Assembly (NCBI GenBank): GCA_045113315.1
Contig: JBGUIX010000001.1
Span: forward strand, 1 to 64,000
Source of the DNA: RUG13091 sp045113315
GTDB lineage: Bacteria > Bacillota_I > Bacilli_A > RFN20 > CAG-826
DNA: 64,000 nt
Direction: 5' to 3'
Position numbers and translations under genes: made by a program
In this document: positions 1 to 9,346 of the stretch, piece by piece
Layout of the letters: each line of letters starts with the position of its first letter
Position numbering within the stretch: position 1 is the stretch's first letter
The notes under the pieces: generated by a model
Told to the model about the DNA's origin: nothing
What the model saw: only the letters and a program-made list of their open reading frames with translations
Databases searched by the model: none

Positions 1-480
1 GGTGGAGTTGATGTCACTGCATCTCTATCTCTATCAGATCAATATATTCAAAAATGCGAATTAGCGAGTTCTCCTGATGTTATCACAGAATTAAGCTACC
101 ATATGGTTCTCGACTACGCTGAAAGAGTAGCAAAGCTAAAACTTGGGCAAAGTCCATCGGTATTAGTCACAAAAGTATCAAATTATGTTCAACAACACTT
201 ATCTGAGCCAATTAAAACCGATGATATCGCTAAAGCGTTATTTATGGGTAGGAGTAGACTATCAACAAACTTTAAGAACGAAACAGGAATTAATATCTCT
301 GATTACATCACTCAAATAAAGATTGATGAAGCAAAGAGATTACTAAGATACTCAGATAAAACATTTACATCGATTGCAACTTATCTAGGTTTTTCAAGCC
401 CTAGTCACTTCTCAAAGGTTTTCAAAGAAAAAACCGATACCACTCCATTTGAATATCGACAAATGCATAAACATTATTAG
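1..480 (+). CDS. AraC-family transcriptional regulator, 5' end outside window
   Basis: The reading frame is open from base 1, so this is the C-terminal part of a longer gene and the internal ATG at 103 is not the real start. The last 100 residues form an AraC/XylS DNA-binding domain with two helix-turn-helix units. Segments such as DEAKRLLRYSDKTFTSIA and LGFSSPSHFSKVFK are typical of the second unit, and the protein ends normally just after it. Such proteins usually control sugar or stress genes, but the ligand domain lies outside the window. The gene ends 15 nt before repeat block R1, so it marks the left boundary of the accessory island. The family call is firm; the regulon is unknown. Confidence 0.9.
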   Translation, partial: GGVDVTASLSLSDQYIQKCELASSPDVITELSYHMVLDYAERVAKLKLGQSPSVLVTKVSNYVQQHLSEPIKTDDIAKALFMGRSRLSTNFKNETGINISDYITQIKIDEAKRLLRYSDKTFTSIATYLGFSSPSHFSKVFKEKTDTTPFEYRQMHKHY

Positions 481-495
481 TTAAGTGTTATAACC

Positions 496-604
496 ATATC
501 CTCTTTTTTTTATGAGAGCAAATTCGTGCACGGACAATTGGACCTTAAAACATATTAGGGTGCCGACAATTGGAGACATCTTCAATTGTCGAGACACGTA
601 CTTA
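496..604 (+). repeat. Repeat block R, copy 1 (R1)
   Basis: About 75 nt starting at 496 are nearly identical to 38168-38242, differing by one T in a T-run and one C/T change. Weaker similarity continues through the hairpin at 594 to a GACAGACACGAGGGTT segment near 716. It contains an 8-bp inverted repeat, GACAATTG...CAATTGTC. Copies 2 and 3 carry an upstream GAGG arm that pairs with TCCTC to form a terminator. Copy 1 lacks that arm, so it looks truncated at about 496, right after the AraC gene. The stretch 481-1020 otherwise holds terminators and no convincing gene. Confidence 0.8.
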
Positions 605-620
605 AAAATACGTGTTTTTT
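594..620 (+). terminator. Hairpin with T-run inside R1
   Basis: ACACGTA and TACGTGT form a 7-bp stem around an 8-nt loop, followed by six T. The same hairpin recurs at 53019-53046, and in degenerate form near 38270. It probably ends plus-strand transcription from the AraC gene. Confidence 0.6.
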
Positions 621-755
621 ATTACTTTTTTGAAGATTTTTAACATATTGACTATTTCTAGGACACCTGGTTGAGAGTCATATAGGGTTACTCTTTAAAC
701 CCCTTATAAAAACTGGACAGACACGAGGGTTAAACCCTCTTAGCCAGTTTGAAGC

Positions 756-786
756 AAAAAAGATGATGCATTTTGCATCACCCTTT
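756..786 (-). terminator. Intrinsic terminator on the minus strand
   Basis: On the minus strand GGTGATGCA pairs with TGCATCATC around AAA and is followed by TTTTTT. A closely similar hairpin ends the surface-protein gene at 53066-53084. It probably terminates the leftward TIR-fusion transcript. Confidence 0.65.
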
Positions 787-1020
787 TCATTGATTGACTG
801 AAGTCTTTTTTATGCTTTCGGGATTAATTATTTCGTTAGCTGAATCTAACAAATCCCCGATATCATAAACAACTGTTCCACTTTAAGAAGCTCTCTCTCA
901 AATATAAATATTTGTTTTCTTAGTTCTTTATTCAATATAGGATACGAACCATCATCTAAATCATCATCTTCATTATAAAAACTAGTAAAACCTAATTTAT
1001 TGCACATTAAACTAATTAAC

Positions 1021-3945
1021 TTATGAAACGTATGACGTTGCAATATCGGAAGCATTTTTAATCGATGATTTAAAATCCATTCCCTTGTCAAAATAAAAAT
1101 AACAAAAAGCCCCGTGCAAAACATCACCAGCACCTAGTGTGTTAACGTTGTTTTTCTTTAAAACACTAACCTCGTCAAATTTCCCCTCGATATTAATCTC
1201 AATTGGGTCTCCGCCATTTGTTTTCGCTGCTTTTGGAATTGCAAAAGTCTTTTGTAGCTCAAAAACGTCTTGGTCATTTTGAGATTTAAATGTTGAGGAA
1301 GAGATAATACATTGAGAGTGTCTAATAGCCACCTCTATATTATCTTTCCATGAACCGCAATCTAGTACTAAAGGAATATCATACAATTGCAAATTGTCAA
1401 CCAATTCATTTGTAAAATGAGGAAGATTGCAATCGTATAGGCAATAGTCGAATTTTTTATAAAAACTCTCAGGAATGTTAATTTTCTCATCGGAAATAGT
1501 CTGTCCACTAACAATATCTCTAGTTGAAGTTAATAAATCTATTCCCACAAAAGAAATGTTTGGAATGGTTTTACTTGGCATAATATCAATTATTTCAATA
1601 CCATATTTTTCGCACTCTTTTCTAACTTGGTATGACAAAGGACCATTTCCTAATCCAGTGATTAGTGTTGCATTTCCTCCTAATTTAGAACAAGTTATCG
1701 CTGCTTTTAAAGCCGGGCCTCCAACTGCTATATCATATCTATTTGTCTTTGTTTTTTGATTCTTTTCAGGCATTCCGTTTATATAAAAGACCGCATCAAG
1801 CCCACTTAATCCAACAAATAACCCTTTTTTTATTGATTTATCAATAACACTAGTAAAATCAATCAATTTATTTTTGTTAAATCGATGGCTAATGCCAATG
1901 GTCGTATATCCCAAATCAGATGCTAGCTTAGCAACATGATTTGAATCCTCAAAAACAACAATATCACCTAATTCTTTATTACCTAAATTAACAAATTTTT
2001 CAGGATGTTCGAAAAATTCTTTCTTTGTAATTTTGCCATTATGAGCACTAATTCTCATATTGTTTGGAATAATTGAATCCAATCCCCAAAAGGTTAATAA
2101 ATGATCAACAATTTGAGGAACTTGTGATGTAAGAAGTACTATTTTCTTATCTTTGTAATTATTAAAGAAATCATTTGCCCATTTGAAAATAGATAATTTT
2201 CTTTTTTCGACTAATTTTAGATACTCATCTAATCTGGTTTTTAAGAAATAATCATCATCGATTTTAATTGAATAATCTTTTTCAATCATTCGGTAAATGC
2301 TTACCTCGCTATTGCCAATATAATTCTTAATATTTTCATTTCGCAATGAAAAGCCATATGTTTTTTTCATCACAATATCGTATGCTTCCCAATGCAATGT
2401 TTCTGTATCAGCTATTGTGCCATCCAAATCCAATATAAATAATGTAGCGTTTGTGAGCAAATCGTCAATTGAAGATAATTTGTTTTCCATTGTTGGTTTT
2501 AGATAAAACCTCTTGATAACTTTAGGTGTCACCTTGACAATTTCGCCATCACATTTATTTTCAATCTCTTTGATTAATGTTTCAGCAGCAATTTTGCCTT
2601 GATCGTTTGGTAAAGTATCAACGGTAGCATAATTATATGGAGATTCCTCTAAAACGCTATTACCAGTAGTACCAACAATGCCATCATATCCCAATATGCA
2701 AATACTTCCATAGTCAGCAATTGTCGAAGAACCACAAACGATGTCGCTTAAGTGTTTGGAAAAATATAATGCAACATTGTCATTACCTAAATAAATAATT
2801 AAATTCCTGTTTTTGATGTTGTTAAAACTGGTTTTTTCCAAAAAATTCTTAATCCTATCAAAACAATCTTCCGGTTTTAAAGAATTGAGAAACACTTTAT
2901 GTATTGTTAAATTTAAATTTGTAGTCAAACTTTTTACCAATGCCTCACTTCTTACTGAGGCAGGTCCGTTTTTTGTTGGTCCACAGCAAATGACAACATC
3001 AGAATTCATATAACCTTTATTAAAGCAATACTGGTTAACAACAGAGGCTATTTTTGTTCCACCTAATTCAAAATCTGAACACACATAAGATGGTGATCTA
3101 TTTAATGGAATTAGTTGTCTTTGTTCTTTCGTAATATCAACGTCGCAAAGCACTACGTCTTTGTAAATGCACAGGTCTTTAAACAAAGCAAAAGTTGAAT
3201 CGTCCATTTTTCCAATCGGCCTAACAATAACCCCAGAATAGTCACTTGAAATAAGCCTTTTTAAGCAGTCCTTGAACGCATATTCAATTGGTAAAGTTTC
3301 TGAATCATTTAAAAGAAAAGAATCTACAATATGCTGAGAAGCAGAAAAAACATGTTGAATCCCATCGAATACAGACTTAGAAAAAAGGCTGTTTTTTCCA
3401 ACAAAAGCGATTTTTCGCGAATTCGAAACTACCGTTTTCTTACTGGCTTCAGATATGCACTTATTCTTTTCTGCTTCATCGCAAATTTCGCCAATAAAAC
3501 GATCAGGATTATCCGAATCAAAAATAATGCCTGTTATTTTGCTATTGAACAAAGCTCTCAGAGAATTATCGACATCCTCATCAAGAATAAAATTGAGAGG
3601 CAATTTTCTGTTTAATTGCTGATAAACAAGCCCTTCATAATAAACTGGGCAAAATTTTAGAGGTGTTTCGGAAACAATTCTAACTTCTTTTTGCAAAGAT
3701 TGAGAGGTAAAAAAGTTGGCATCAAAAAAGAATAATACACAACTCGATTTTTGCATTTTTTCATGTACGTGTTTTTCCCAATCTACGCCTTTTTCTAATC
3801 CTTTGTCATACCAAAATCTCACGCCAAGCGAATTAAGCTTTCTCAAAATTCTATATACGTCTGTTTTAGAATGATGACTATATGAAATAAAAAAATAGTT
3901 TTCATTGCCTTCATAGAGAATTGGATAATCGATTGTATTACTCAT
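1021..3945 (-). CDS. TIR / periplasmic-binding-like / HAD hydrolase / PfkB kinase fusion protein
   Basis: This 974-aa protein has four parts. Residues 1-150 are a TIR domain: YFFISYSHHSKTDVYR, then FFTSQSLQKEV with the likely NADase Glu near residue 86. About 170-480 resembles the LacI-type periplasmic-binding fold, with no DNA-binding helices in front. About 495-700 is a HAD phosphatase of the beta-phosphoglucomutase type (motif I DLDGTIADTE near 500). About 708-974 is a PfkB sugar or nucleoside kinase (VGGPALKAA; NTLGAGDVLHGAF near 935). TIR domains commonly cleave NAD+ in immunity; coupling to a sugar sensor, phosphatase and kinase is unusual. The start overlaps the acetyltransferase stop by 8 nt, so the two are probably co-translated. 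The PfkB C-terminus is short; another frame continues to 846 and may mark a frameshift. Substrates are unknown. Confidence 0.85.
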   Translation of the reverse strand: MSNTIDYPILYEGNENYFFISYSHHSKTDVYRILRKLNSLGVRFWYDKGLEKGVDWEKHVHEKMQKSSCVLFFFDANFFTSQSLQKEVRIVSETPLKFCPVYYEGLVYQQLNRKLPLNFILDEDVDNSLRALFNSKITGIIFDSDNPDRFIGEICDEAEKNKCISEASKKTVVSNSRKIAFVGKNSLFSKSVFDGIQHVFSASQHIVDSFLLNDSETLPIEYAFKDCLKRLISSDYSGVIVRPIGKMDDSTFALFKDLCIYKDVVLCDVDITKEQRQLIPLNRSPSYVCSDFELGGTKIASVVNQYCFNKGYMNSDVVICCGPTKNGPASVRSEALVKSLTTNLNLTIHKVFLNSLKPEDCFDRIKNFLEKTSFNNIKNRNLIIYLGNDNVALYFSKHLSDIVCGSSTIADYGSICILGYDGIVGTTGNSVLEESPYNYATVDTLPNDQGKIAAETLIKEIENKCDGEIVKVTPKVIKRFYLKPTMENKLSSIDDLLTNATLFILDLDGTIADTETLHWEAYDIVMKKTYGFSLRNENIKNYIGNSEVSIYRMIEKDYSIKIDDDYFLKTRLDEYLKLVEKRKLSIFKWANDFFNNYKDKKIVLLTSQVPQIVDHLLTFWGLDSIIPNNMRISAHNGKITKKEFFEHPEKFVNLGNKELGDIVVFEDSNHVAKLASDLGYTTIGISHRFNKNKLIDFTSVIDKSIKKGLFVGLSGLDAVFYINGMPEKNQKTKTNRYDIAVGGPALKAAITCSKLGGNATLITGLGNGPLSYQVRKECEKYGIEIIDIMPSKTIPNISFVGIDLLTSTRDIVSGQTISDEKINIPESFYKKFDYCLYDCNLPHFTNELVDNLQLYDIPLVLDCGSWKDNIEVAIRHSQCIISSSTFKSQNDQDVFELQKTFAIPKAAKTNGGDPIEINIEGKFDEVSVLKKNNVNTLGAGDVLHGAFCYFYFDKGMDFKSSIKNASDIATSYVS

Positions 3946-4477
3946 TTTTATTTTTTAACTCCTTGGCCGGATTCCCAGCAACAACAGAAAATGGTTTTAC
4001 ATCCTTTGTAACTATCGCTCCAGCAGCAACAACTGCGCCTCGCCCAATAGTCACGCCTGGCAAAACGATTGCTCCAGCCCCAATCCAAGCATCATCTTCA
4101 ATAACTATTTCAATGGCAAACCCGCTTCCACTACTTCTATCTTTGCTTTCTGAAGAATGTGTAGCTGTACAGAGTAAAACATTAGGCCCAATTAGGACCC
4201 TGTTCCCTATAATTATTTTTGCCATGTCTAAAAAAACACAATTGTAATTAATAAAAACATCATCACCAACAAAAATGTTAAAACCAAGGTCACAACTAAA
4301 AGTTTTCTTGATTATTAAGTTTTTGCCAACTTTGCCAAAATGAGAAAAGCATAGTTTGTAACGAGCTTCATCATCATTATATGGTATGTTATTGAATTTA
4401 TCCAAAAAAACATTGGTTTTTTTCTTATTTGAAACAATCCATTCTTCTTTGCCTGTATAAGAAACTTTGTTTTTCAT
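3938..4477 (-). CDS. Hexapeptide-repeat sugar O-acetyltransferase (maltose acetyltransferase-like)
   Basis: About 179 aa. A short N-terminal helical region is followed by left-handed beta-helix hexapeptide repeats such as IVIEDDAWIGAGAIVLPG and VTIGRGAVVAAGAIV, ending in the family signature FSVVAGNPAKE. Members transfer acetyl from acetyl-CoA to sugars. The likely catalytic His lies in TATHSSE. The gene precedes and overlaps the TIR-HAD-PfkB fusion, which suggests the pair act on one sugar-like substrate. I take ATG 4477; an in-frame GTG lies 6 nt upstream, and neither has a clear Shine-Dalgarno site. Confidence 0.88.
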   Translation of the reverse strand: MKNKVSYTGKEEWIVSNKKKTNVFLDKFNNIPYNDDEARYKLCFSHFGKVGKNLIIKKTFSCDLGFNIFVGDDVFINYNCVFLDMAKIIIGNRVLIGPNVLLCTATHSSESKDRSSGSGFAIEIVIEDDAWIGAGAIVLPGVTIGRGAVVAAGAIVTKDVKPFSVVAGNPAKELKNKNE

Positions 4478-4618
4478 ATTCACAATTATTATATAATTTG
4501 TGTTCCAATTATTCTATATTCAATAGCAGCAAGTAAAGATAAAAGTTTTTTTATAAATAGCTTTTATTTGATTAACACATCAAAGAAGCCTAATGCATAC
4601 TGCAGTATTAATAGCCCC

Positions 4619-7600
4619 TTATTTCTTAATGAAAAATATTTCAGGATATACATTGATGTATGGTTGGTATTTTTCCATTAGTCTATTTGCAGCTTCTTTT
4701 GCCTTTTTCTTGCTCTTAAAAGTGTTTTCAAAGCACATATTACCATAAATATGCTCTTTTAAATATGCTTCTCTTAAGCATAAATATGATGTTTTGTCTA
4801 ATTTAATATGCTGATTTCTCGCCGATTCATAATACCTTATAATTTCGTTATATATATTATGGCAATTTGATTTAGTATCATTATCTTGCGACATAACAGT
4901 GAATACATACTGATGATACAATACGTATATTGCCGCGTTGTACCCATCGGCTGTAAGCATATCTGAGGTATCAAAAAATAATGAAGCTTGCTCAAAAATA
5001 ACTAGTAACTTTGGTATCTGTTCTTTGCGATATCCGTGTCCAACGTATTCTTTAATGTCGTCAATCAATTCAAAAAGCAATTTATGACGTCGAGGCAACG
5101 CAACCAAACCAGCTGACAGAAAATACCATCTGTCTAATACAATATCATTTAAATCAAACTCAATTTTATTCTTATCAAATAACCATTTCACATATCTATG
5201 AACAGCAATTGCTTTACTGACGACAATATGATTCGTTGGGTGATTTTTCAGCGTATATCCCAAAATGTGGTTGCACATTCCAGCTATAGAAATTTTATTC
5301 TCAAAATCATTTTCGTAATAAAGCATTGCTTCAAAGAAACAACAAATCTGATATTTGCCATAAAAATTTTGTTTTTCTAAAGAATAATTTGACAATACGT
5401 TTTCACAAATCTCTAGAGGCTTCTTTCCATTAGCTAATCCAATAGTGAAAGAAAACATGTCTCGCTTGTAATACTCATTCGCAAGATTATGAAGAAGCCC
5501 ATTTTCTTCTTTAGAAGGATGAGCAAGGTTGTTGATTATATCTGAGAGAACTTGATTGGCTAAAAATAGTTTTCGATAGTTAGTTGTAAGGTCAAAATCT
5601 GCTAGTGCAGCCAAAAAAACACTAGATAAGAAATTTAAATTGAATGCACGAGCACTCCCTGAATCTTTTAATGCGCCTAGGAATAATTCCTTTTCTACAT
5701 CTTTTAATGTTTCATACAATTTAGTAAAACAATTTAGTGTTTGGAGATTATATTGATAATTAGAATAATATCCTTGTTGAAATAATTGAATATAGAGTTG
5801 TAACACATTAAACGATTCTTCCTTAGAGTAAAGATGGTAGAGCGTGTCACATATGAAAACAATCAAATCATAATTTATTTGTTTGCTATTCATTAATAAT
5901 TTGAGGTAATTCGTTATGGATGACAAATCACCACTTTCACCATTTAAAATGTAATGAACGTCAACTGCAAAGGAGAAAAATAAGAAACCATCAACAATTG
6001 TTAAATCATTATATTTCTCAACAGCATCTCTAATTTCTTCAAACTCTGAAAGATTAGGCAATGTACCATCATCTAATATCAAATAAGAAGAAGATCTCAT
6101 CACATCCATTAGTGCTTCTTTTGACAAAAGACCATTTTGATTAGGATAAAGCGCTTTTGACAAACGATTGACAATCGCGATATGATTCCTAAATTCCCCG
6201 TGATGTTTTATTGTTTCATCGTGAGTATCAATGTTTTGAAAAGAGCGATGATACACCTCAACGAATGTTTTAGACAATTCCAAAGAAGCCTTTAATAAAG
6301 GTATATCATATGAGTGCCTTGCTGCGATTGCGGCTTTCCTGTTAATTTCATAAAAATCAACGAGAACATCAGCAAAATCGACATCAATTCGATAGCATTT
6401 AAAGTATGTGGCCCAAAATCTAATATAGGAAGATAAAACCGTATCATAGACAAAAGCAAAAAGTCTTGAATATACACGGAGGTTTATCCCTTTGAGAGTA
6501 AAATCGTTTATTTTGTCAAGTCGACAAATAGTACCTGCAACGGAAGCATAAAACAAAATGATATTAGGTCCGTAAGATGTTTCTTTATCTATCGGCATCA
6601 AAAGTCGATAGATGTCACAATTATTTTTGAATTCAATAGCTTCGCTAATGATGGTTTCGTCGTTCAGCAGTGAAAAAATATAATCATGTTCTAATTTTGC
6701 GATATCCAGTGCTTCAACAACTTTAAGATAAGCGGAAACAGCGTATTGGTGGAGGTAGCGTTTAGTTTTTTCAATAATAAGTTTTAGAAGAGGTAAGCTA
6801 TCTTTTATTAATTTGGTGTTCTTATCATTTGCAAGCAAAGTAATCATCACTATAAAAAGTAATGTCTTTGAAGGAGTTAGTTCATGATTCTCTATCAAGC
6901 TTTCGATAAAAATTTTAAATGAAGGTGGACAAACGAAAGAAGAATTATCGAAGCCATAAACAGACAGCAGAATATTTGCTAAAAACACGAAATCGTCATT
7001 TAAATTCTCGTCATATTCTATAAAACTAATGCTATTAGTGTCTATGCCAAGAGAGAAATCGCTTTCTAATGCGCTTTTTAAAAATACATTAAGCAAAGAG
7101 TCAGAAGTACCTCTAGTAAGAGAAGCAATGGCCAAAGATTCAACTTCATCCCAGGTAGTTTGGTTAGCTGTTATCAAAAAGCGAGCCTTTACTAATCTAA
7201 TTAGTCCATCATACTGTTTGAGCATTTGATAAAGGGATACAAGAGAGACAAAGGAATCATCAAATTGATAATTTGCACTATGGAACGCAATTGTAGCAGA
7301 TACTAAATATTTATCTTTTTTAGCGACTTCGAGAAAAGCCTCTCTATAAAGAGGATGTGAGAAAACTATTTTTCCGTCAGGCGTTTCTTCAAAGAAAGAA
7401 GATAGATATCTTTTAACAATTAAAAAATCAGAGTAATCAAAATCTAGATACTTTTTAGGCAAAGTATGCTTCCAAAATCGTTCTTGTCTCTTTGGATCAG
7501 CGAGATACTTCTTTATTCCTAAAATATGGCGTAGTTTTCCAACATCAAGGCCACTACTACTTAAAGATAAACAGTAGAACGCTTGGGTGACATCAGTTTT

Positions 7601-9184
7601 AACAATCTTAGCACCTTCCTCCACAATTTGAATCAATGCTTCGTTTAAATCGTCAGGGAAAGATTGAATCGCTTCTAACAAACGCTGCTCTCTGTAATCA
7701 ATATCTGGTTTATTTTTTTCTTGTTCATATATTGTAAAAAAATCATGACGATTAATCATGAGCAGTCTTTCCGCTAAAGCAGCTAAATAAATGCATTCAT
7801 GGGCGTTTTTCTTACTTAATATGGCATTTTTAAGACTTTCTGTTAATTCTTTTCCATAAGCCCTGAATTTCAAATTTACAATAGAGAGAACTTCTTCGTC
7901 GTTAACTTGATCAATAAATAAATACGATGCGTTAGCCATATCCAAAATAGTTTGCATATTGCCAATATCGGTGGCCGTTGAAACAATTGTTTTAAAAGGA
8001 TAGTTATTTAATATTACAGTTGTTAAAAAGCTAAGAGAGGCAACTGCTTTTGATGCATAAAGGCGATCAACTGCATCAAGTATTAAAACTATCTTCCTAG
8101 AACCATTGTATTTAACAGCAAACTCATGAATGCCTCTACTAAAATCATCGATAAAATGTTCTTCCGACTGTTGGTCACGATTAGATTTAAAGCATTGGAT
8201 ATTAGTTTTTTTAAAAAGACAACGATTTATGTACGCCAATATACCATAGTCACTATCTAGGCAACTATCCGTACCGATTGGAACATAGATAAAAACATCA
8301 TTACTATCTTTATGTCTATAATACGCTTCAGTTAAAAATGTAGTCTTTCCAGAGCCTGACTTGCCGGAAAGTAACATGACTTGACTATGTTTGTCACCGA
8401 TAAAATTATTTAAATTGAGAAATGACTTTTCCCTTCCAAAGTAAAAATGATGCTTGTCATTAGCTCTTTTATCAAATTGTTCTCTGATGAGATCGAGGTG
8501 ATTCTGTACAACTTTCGAATTGCCGACCAGCATTTTAAATAATGCTGCTTCGATTTTATTAATGTCTTTATTGGCAATATTCAGACTACCATCTTTGTTA
8601 ATTGATGCTGAATAGGATACACACGCTTCTTCTGAAAATACTTCAACAATTTCTCTCTTAAGCTTTTTTAAATCGTCTAATCTGTCGTGGTCCAAGTATG
8701 TTTTTCTATACTCGTCGCTCGCGCCAGATAAGTCTAAATCTTCTCGAAAGAAAAATAAAAAATGGCTTTTGGGGATTTTTTTCAGAAAACAACCGTAACG
8801 AATCTCAAGTTCTGTGATACTTCGATTGTCTTTGCCTTCAAATATAGCCTTCTGAGATTGTTTAAAATCTTCACCATATTTTAAAGTTGGTAATATTTTC
8901 TGTATAATTTCATTTTTGACCGGATATCCATAACGTTCGCCTATAAAAGCAATAAAGTACGGTCTAGAATCATCAATTTCATCAAAGCAAACAGAAAAAG
9001 CCTTAATTTCAGCTTCTTCCTCGCTCATCTTTTCTGTTGAAATACCCCACCTCAAGTCAATTCCAAGAGCAGTCTCTCCATATTTTGATAATTTTTCATT
9101 AATAAGAGGTAAAATCTGCTCATGCAAAATATCTCTTTCTGATTGCATGTCTTTAAATGTGCTTGAAATAAAGATTTTTTTCAT
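4619..9184 (-). CDS. DUF4062-STAND NTPase, candidate defence protein
   Basis: This 1521-aa cytoplasmic protein starts with a DUF4062 domain (MKKIFISSTFKDMQSERDIL, then DLRWG and GERYGYPV). That N-terminus is known from STAND/NACHT proteins, including relatives of eukaryotic TEP1. A P-loop NTPase follows: Walker A GKSGSGKTTF near residue 275 and Walker B KIVLILDAVDRL near 365. The remaining 1000 or so residues are helical, probably TPR-like sensor repeats, with no membrane segment. The layout (short N-terminal effector-like domain, NTPase, long repeat sensor) is that of Avs-like or NLR-like antiviral ATPases. It stands alone, about 140 nt from the acetyltransferase. The domains are clear; the defence role is inferred. 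Confidence 0.85.
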   Translation of the reverse strand: MKKIFISSTFKDMQSERDILHEQILPLINEKLSKYGETALGIDLRWGISTEKMSEEEAEIKAFSVCFDEIDDSRPYFIAFIGERYGYPVKNEIIQKILPTLKYGEDFKQSQKAIFEGKDNRSITELEIRYGCFLKKIPKSHFLFFFREDLDLSGASDEYRKTYLDHDRLDDLKKLKREIVEVFSEEACVSYSASINKDGSLNIANKDINKIEAALFKMLVGNSKVVQNHLDLIREQFDKRANDKHHFYFGREKSFLNLNNFIGDKHSQVMLLSGKSGSGKTTFLTEAYYRHKDSNDVFIYVPIGTDSCLDSDYGILAYINRCLFKKTNIQCFKSNRDQQSEEHFIDDFSRGIHEFAVKYNGSRKIVLILDAVDRLYASKAVASLSFLTTVILNNYPFKTIVSTATDIGNMQTILDMANASYLFIDQVNDEEVLSIVNLKFRAYGKELTESLKNAILSKKNAHECIYLAALAERLLMINRHDFFTIYEQEKNKPDIDYREQRLLEAIQSFPDDLNEALIQIVEEGAKIVKTDVTQAFYCLSLSSSGLDVGKLRHILGIKKYLADPKRQERFWKHTLPKKYLDFDYSDFLIVKRYLSSFFEETPDGKIVFSHPLYREAFLEVAKKDKYLVSATIAFHSANYQFDDSFVSLVSLYQMLKQYDGLIRLVKARFLITANQTTWDEVESLAIASLTRGTSDSLLNVFLKSALESDFSLGIDTNSISFIEYDENLNDDFVFLANILLSVYGFDNSSFVCPPSFKIFIESLIENHELTPSKTLLFIVMITLLANDKNTKLIKDSLPLLKLIIEKTKRYLHQYAVSAYLKVVEALDIAKLEHDYIFSLLNDETIISEAIEFKNNCDIYRLLMPIDKETSYGPNIILFYASVAGTICRLDKINDFTLKGINLRVYSRLFAFVYDTVLSSYIRFWATYFKCYRIDVDFADVLVDFYEINRKAAIAARHSYDIPLLKASLELSKTFVEVYHRSFQNIDTHDETIKHHGEFRNHIAIVNRLSKALYPNQNGLLSKEALMDVMRSSSYLILDDGTLPNLSEFEEIRDAVEKYNDLTIVDGFLFFSFAVDVHYILNGESGDLSSITNYLKLLMNSKQINYDLIVFICDTLYHLYSKEESFNVLQLYIQLFQQGYYSNYQYNLQTLNCFTKLYETLKDVEKELFLGALKDSGSARAFNLNFLSSVFLAALADFDLTTNYRKLFLANQVLSDIINNLAHPSKEENGLLHNLANEYYKRDMFSFTIGLANGKKPLEICENVLSNYSLEKQNFYGKYQICCFFEAMLYYENDFENKISIAGMCNHILGYTLKNHPTNHIVVSKAIAVHRYVKWLFDKNKIEFDLNDIVLDRWYFLSAGLVALPRRHKLLFELIDDIKEYVGHGYRKEQIPKLLVIFEQASLFFDTSDMLTADGYNAAIYVLYHQYVFTVMSQDNDTKSNCHNIYNEIIRYYESARNQHIKLDKTSYLCLREAYLKEHIYGNMCFENTFKSKKKAKEAANRLMEKYQPYINVYPEIFFIKK

Positions 9185-9346
9185 TATGAATTTTTAGTAA
9201 TAGCAATATTGCTAACGGAACCATTTATTACTGATATTTTAATATATAGAATAATTAACATACAATATATAGATAAATTACCAGTAACAACAAGGAATCA
9301 TCATTCAAAGTTTGAACAAACAATTATTTCTAATGGTTTAAAAATA

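Noticed and set aside
103..480. Complete short AraC gene starting at 103
   Set aside because: The frame is open to base 1 with coherent upstream coding, so the gene is cut by the window edge.
846..1133. 95-aa frame on the minus strand as a separate gene
   Set aside because: Most of it lies inside the PfkB coding region in another frame with no ribosome-binding site; only its last part is discussed, as a possible frameshift continuation.
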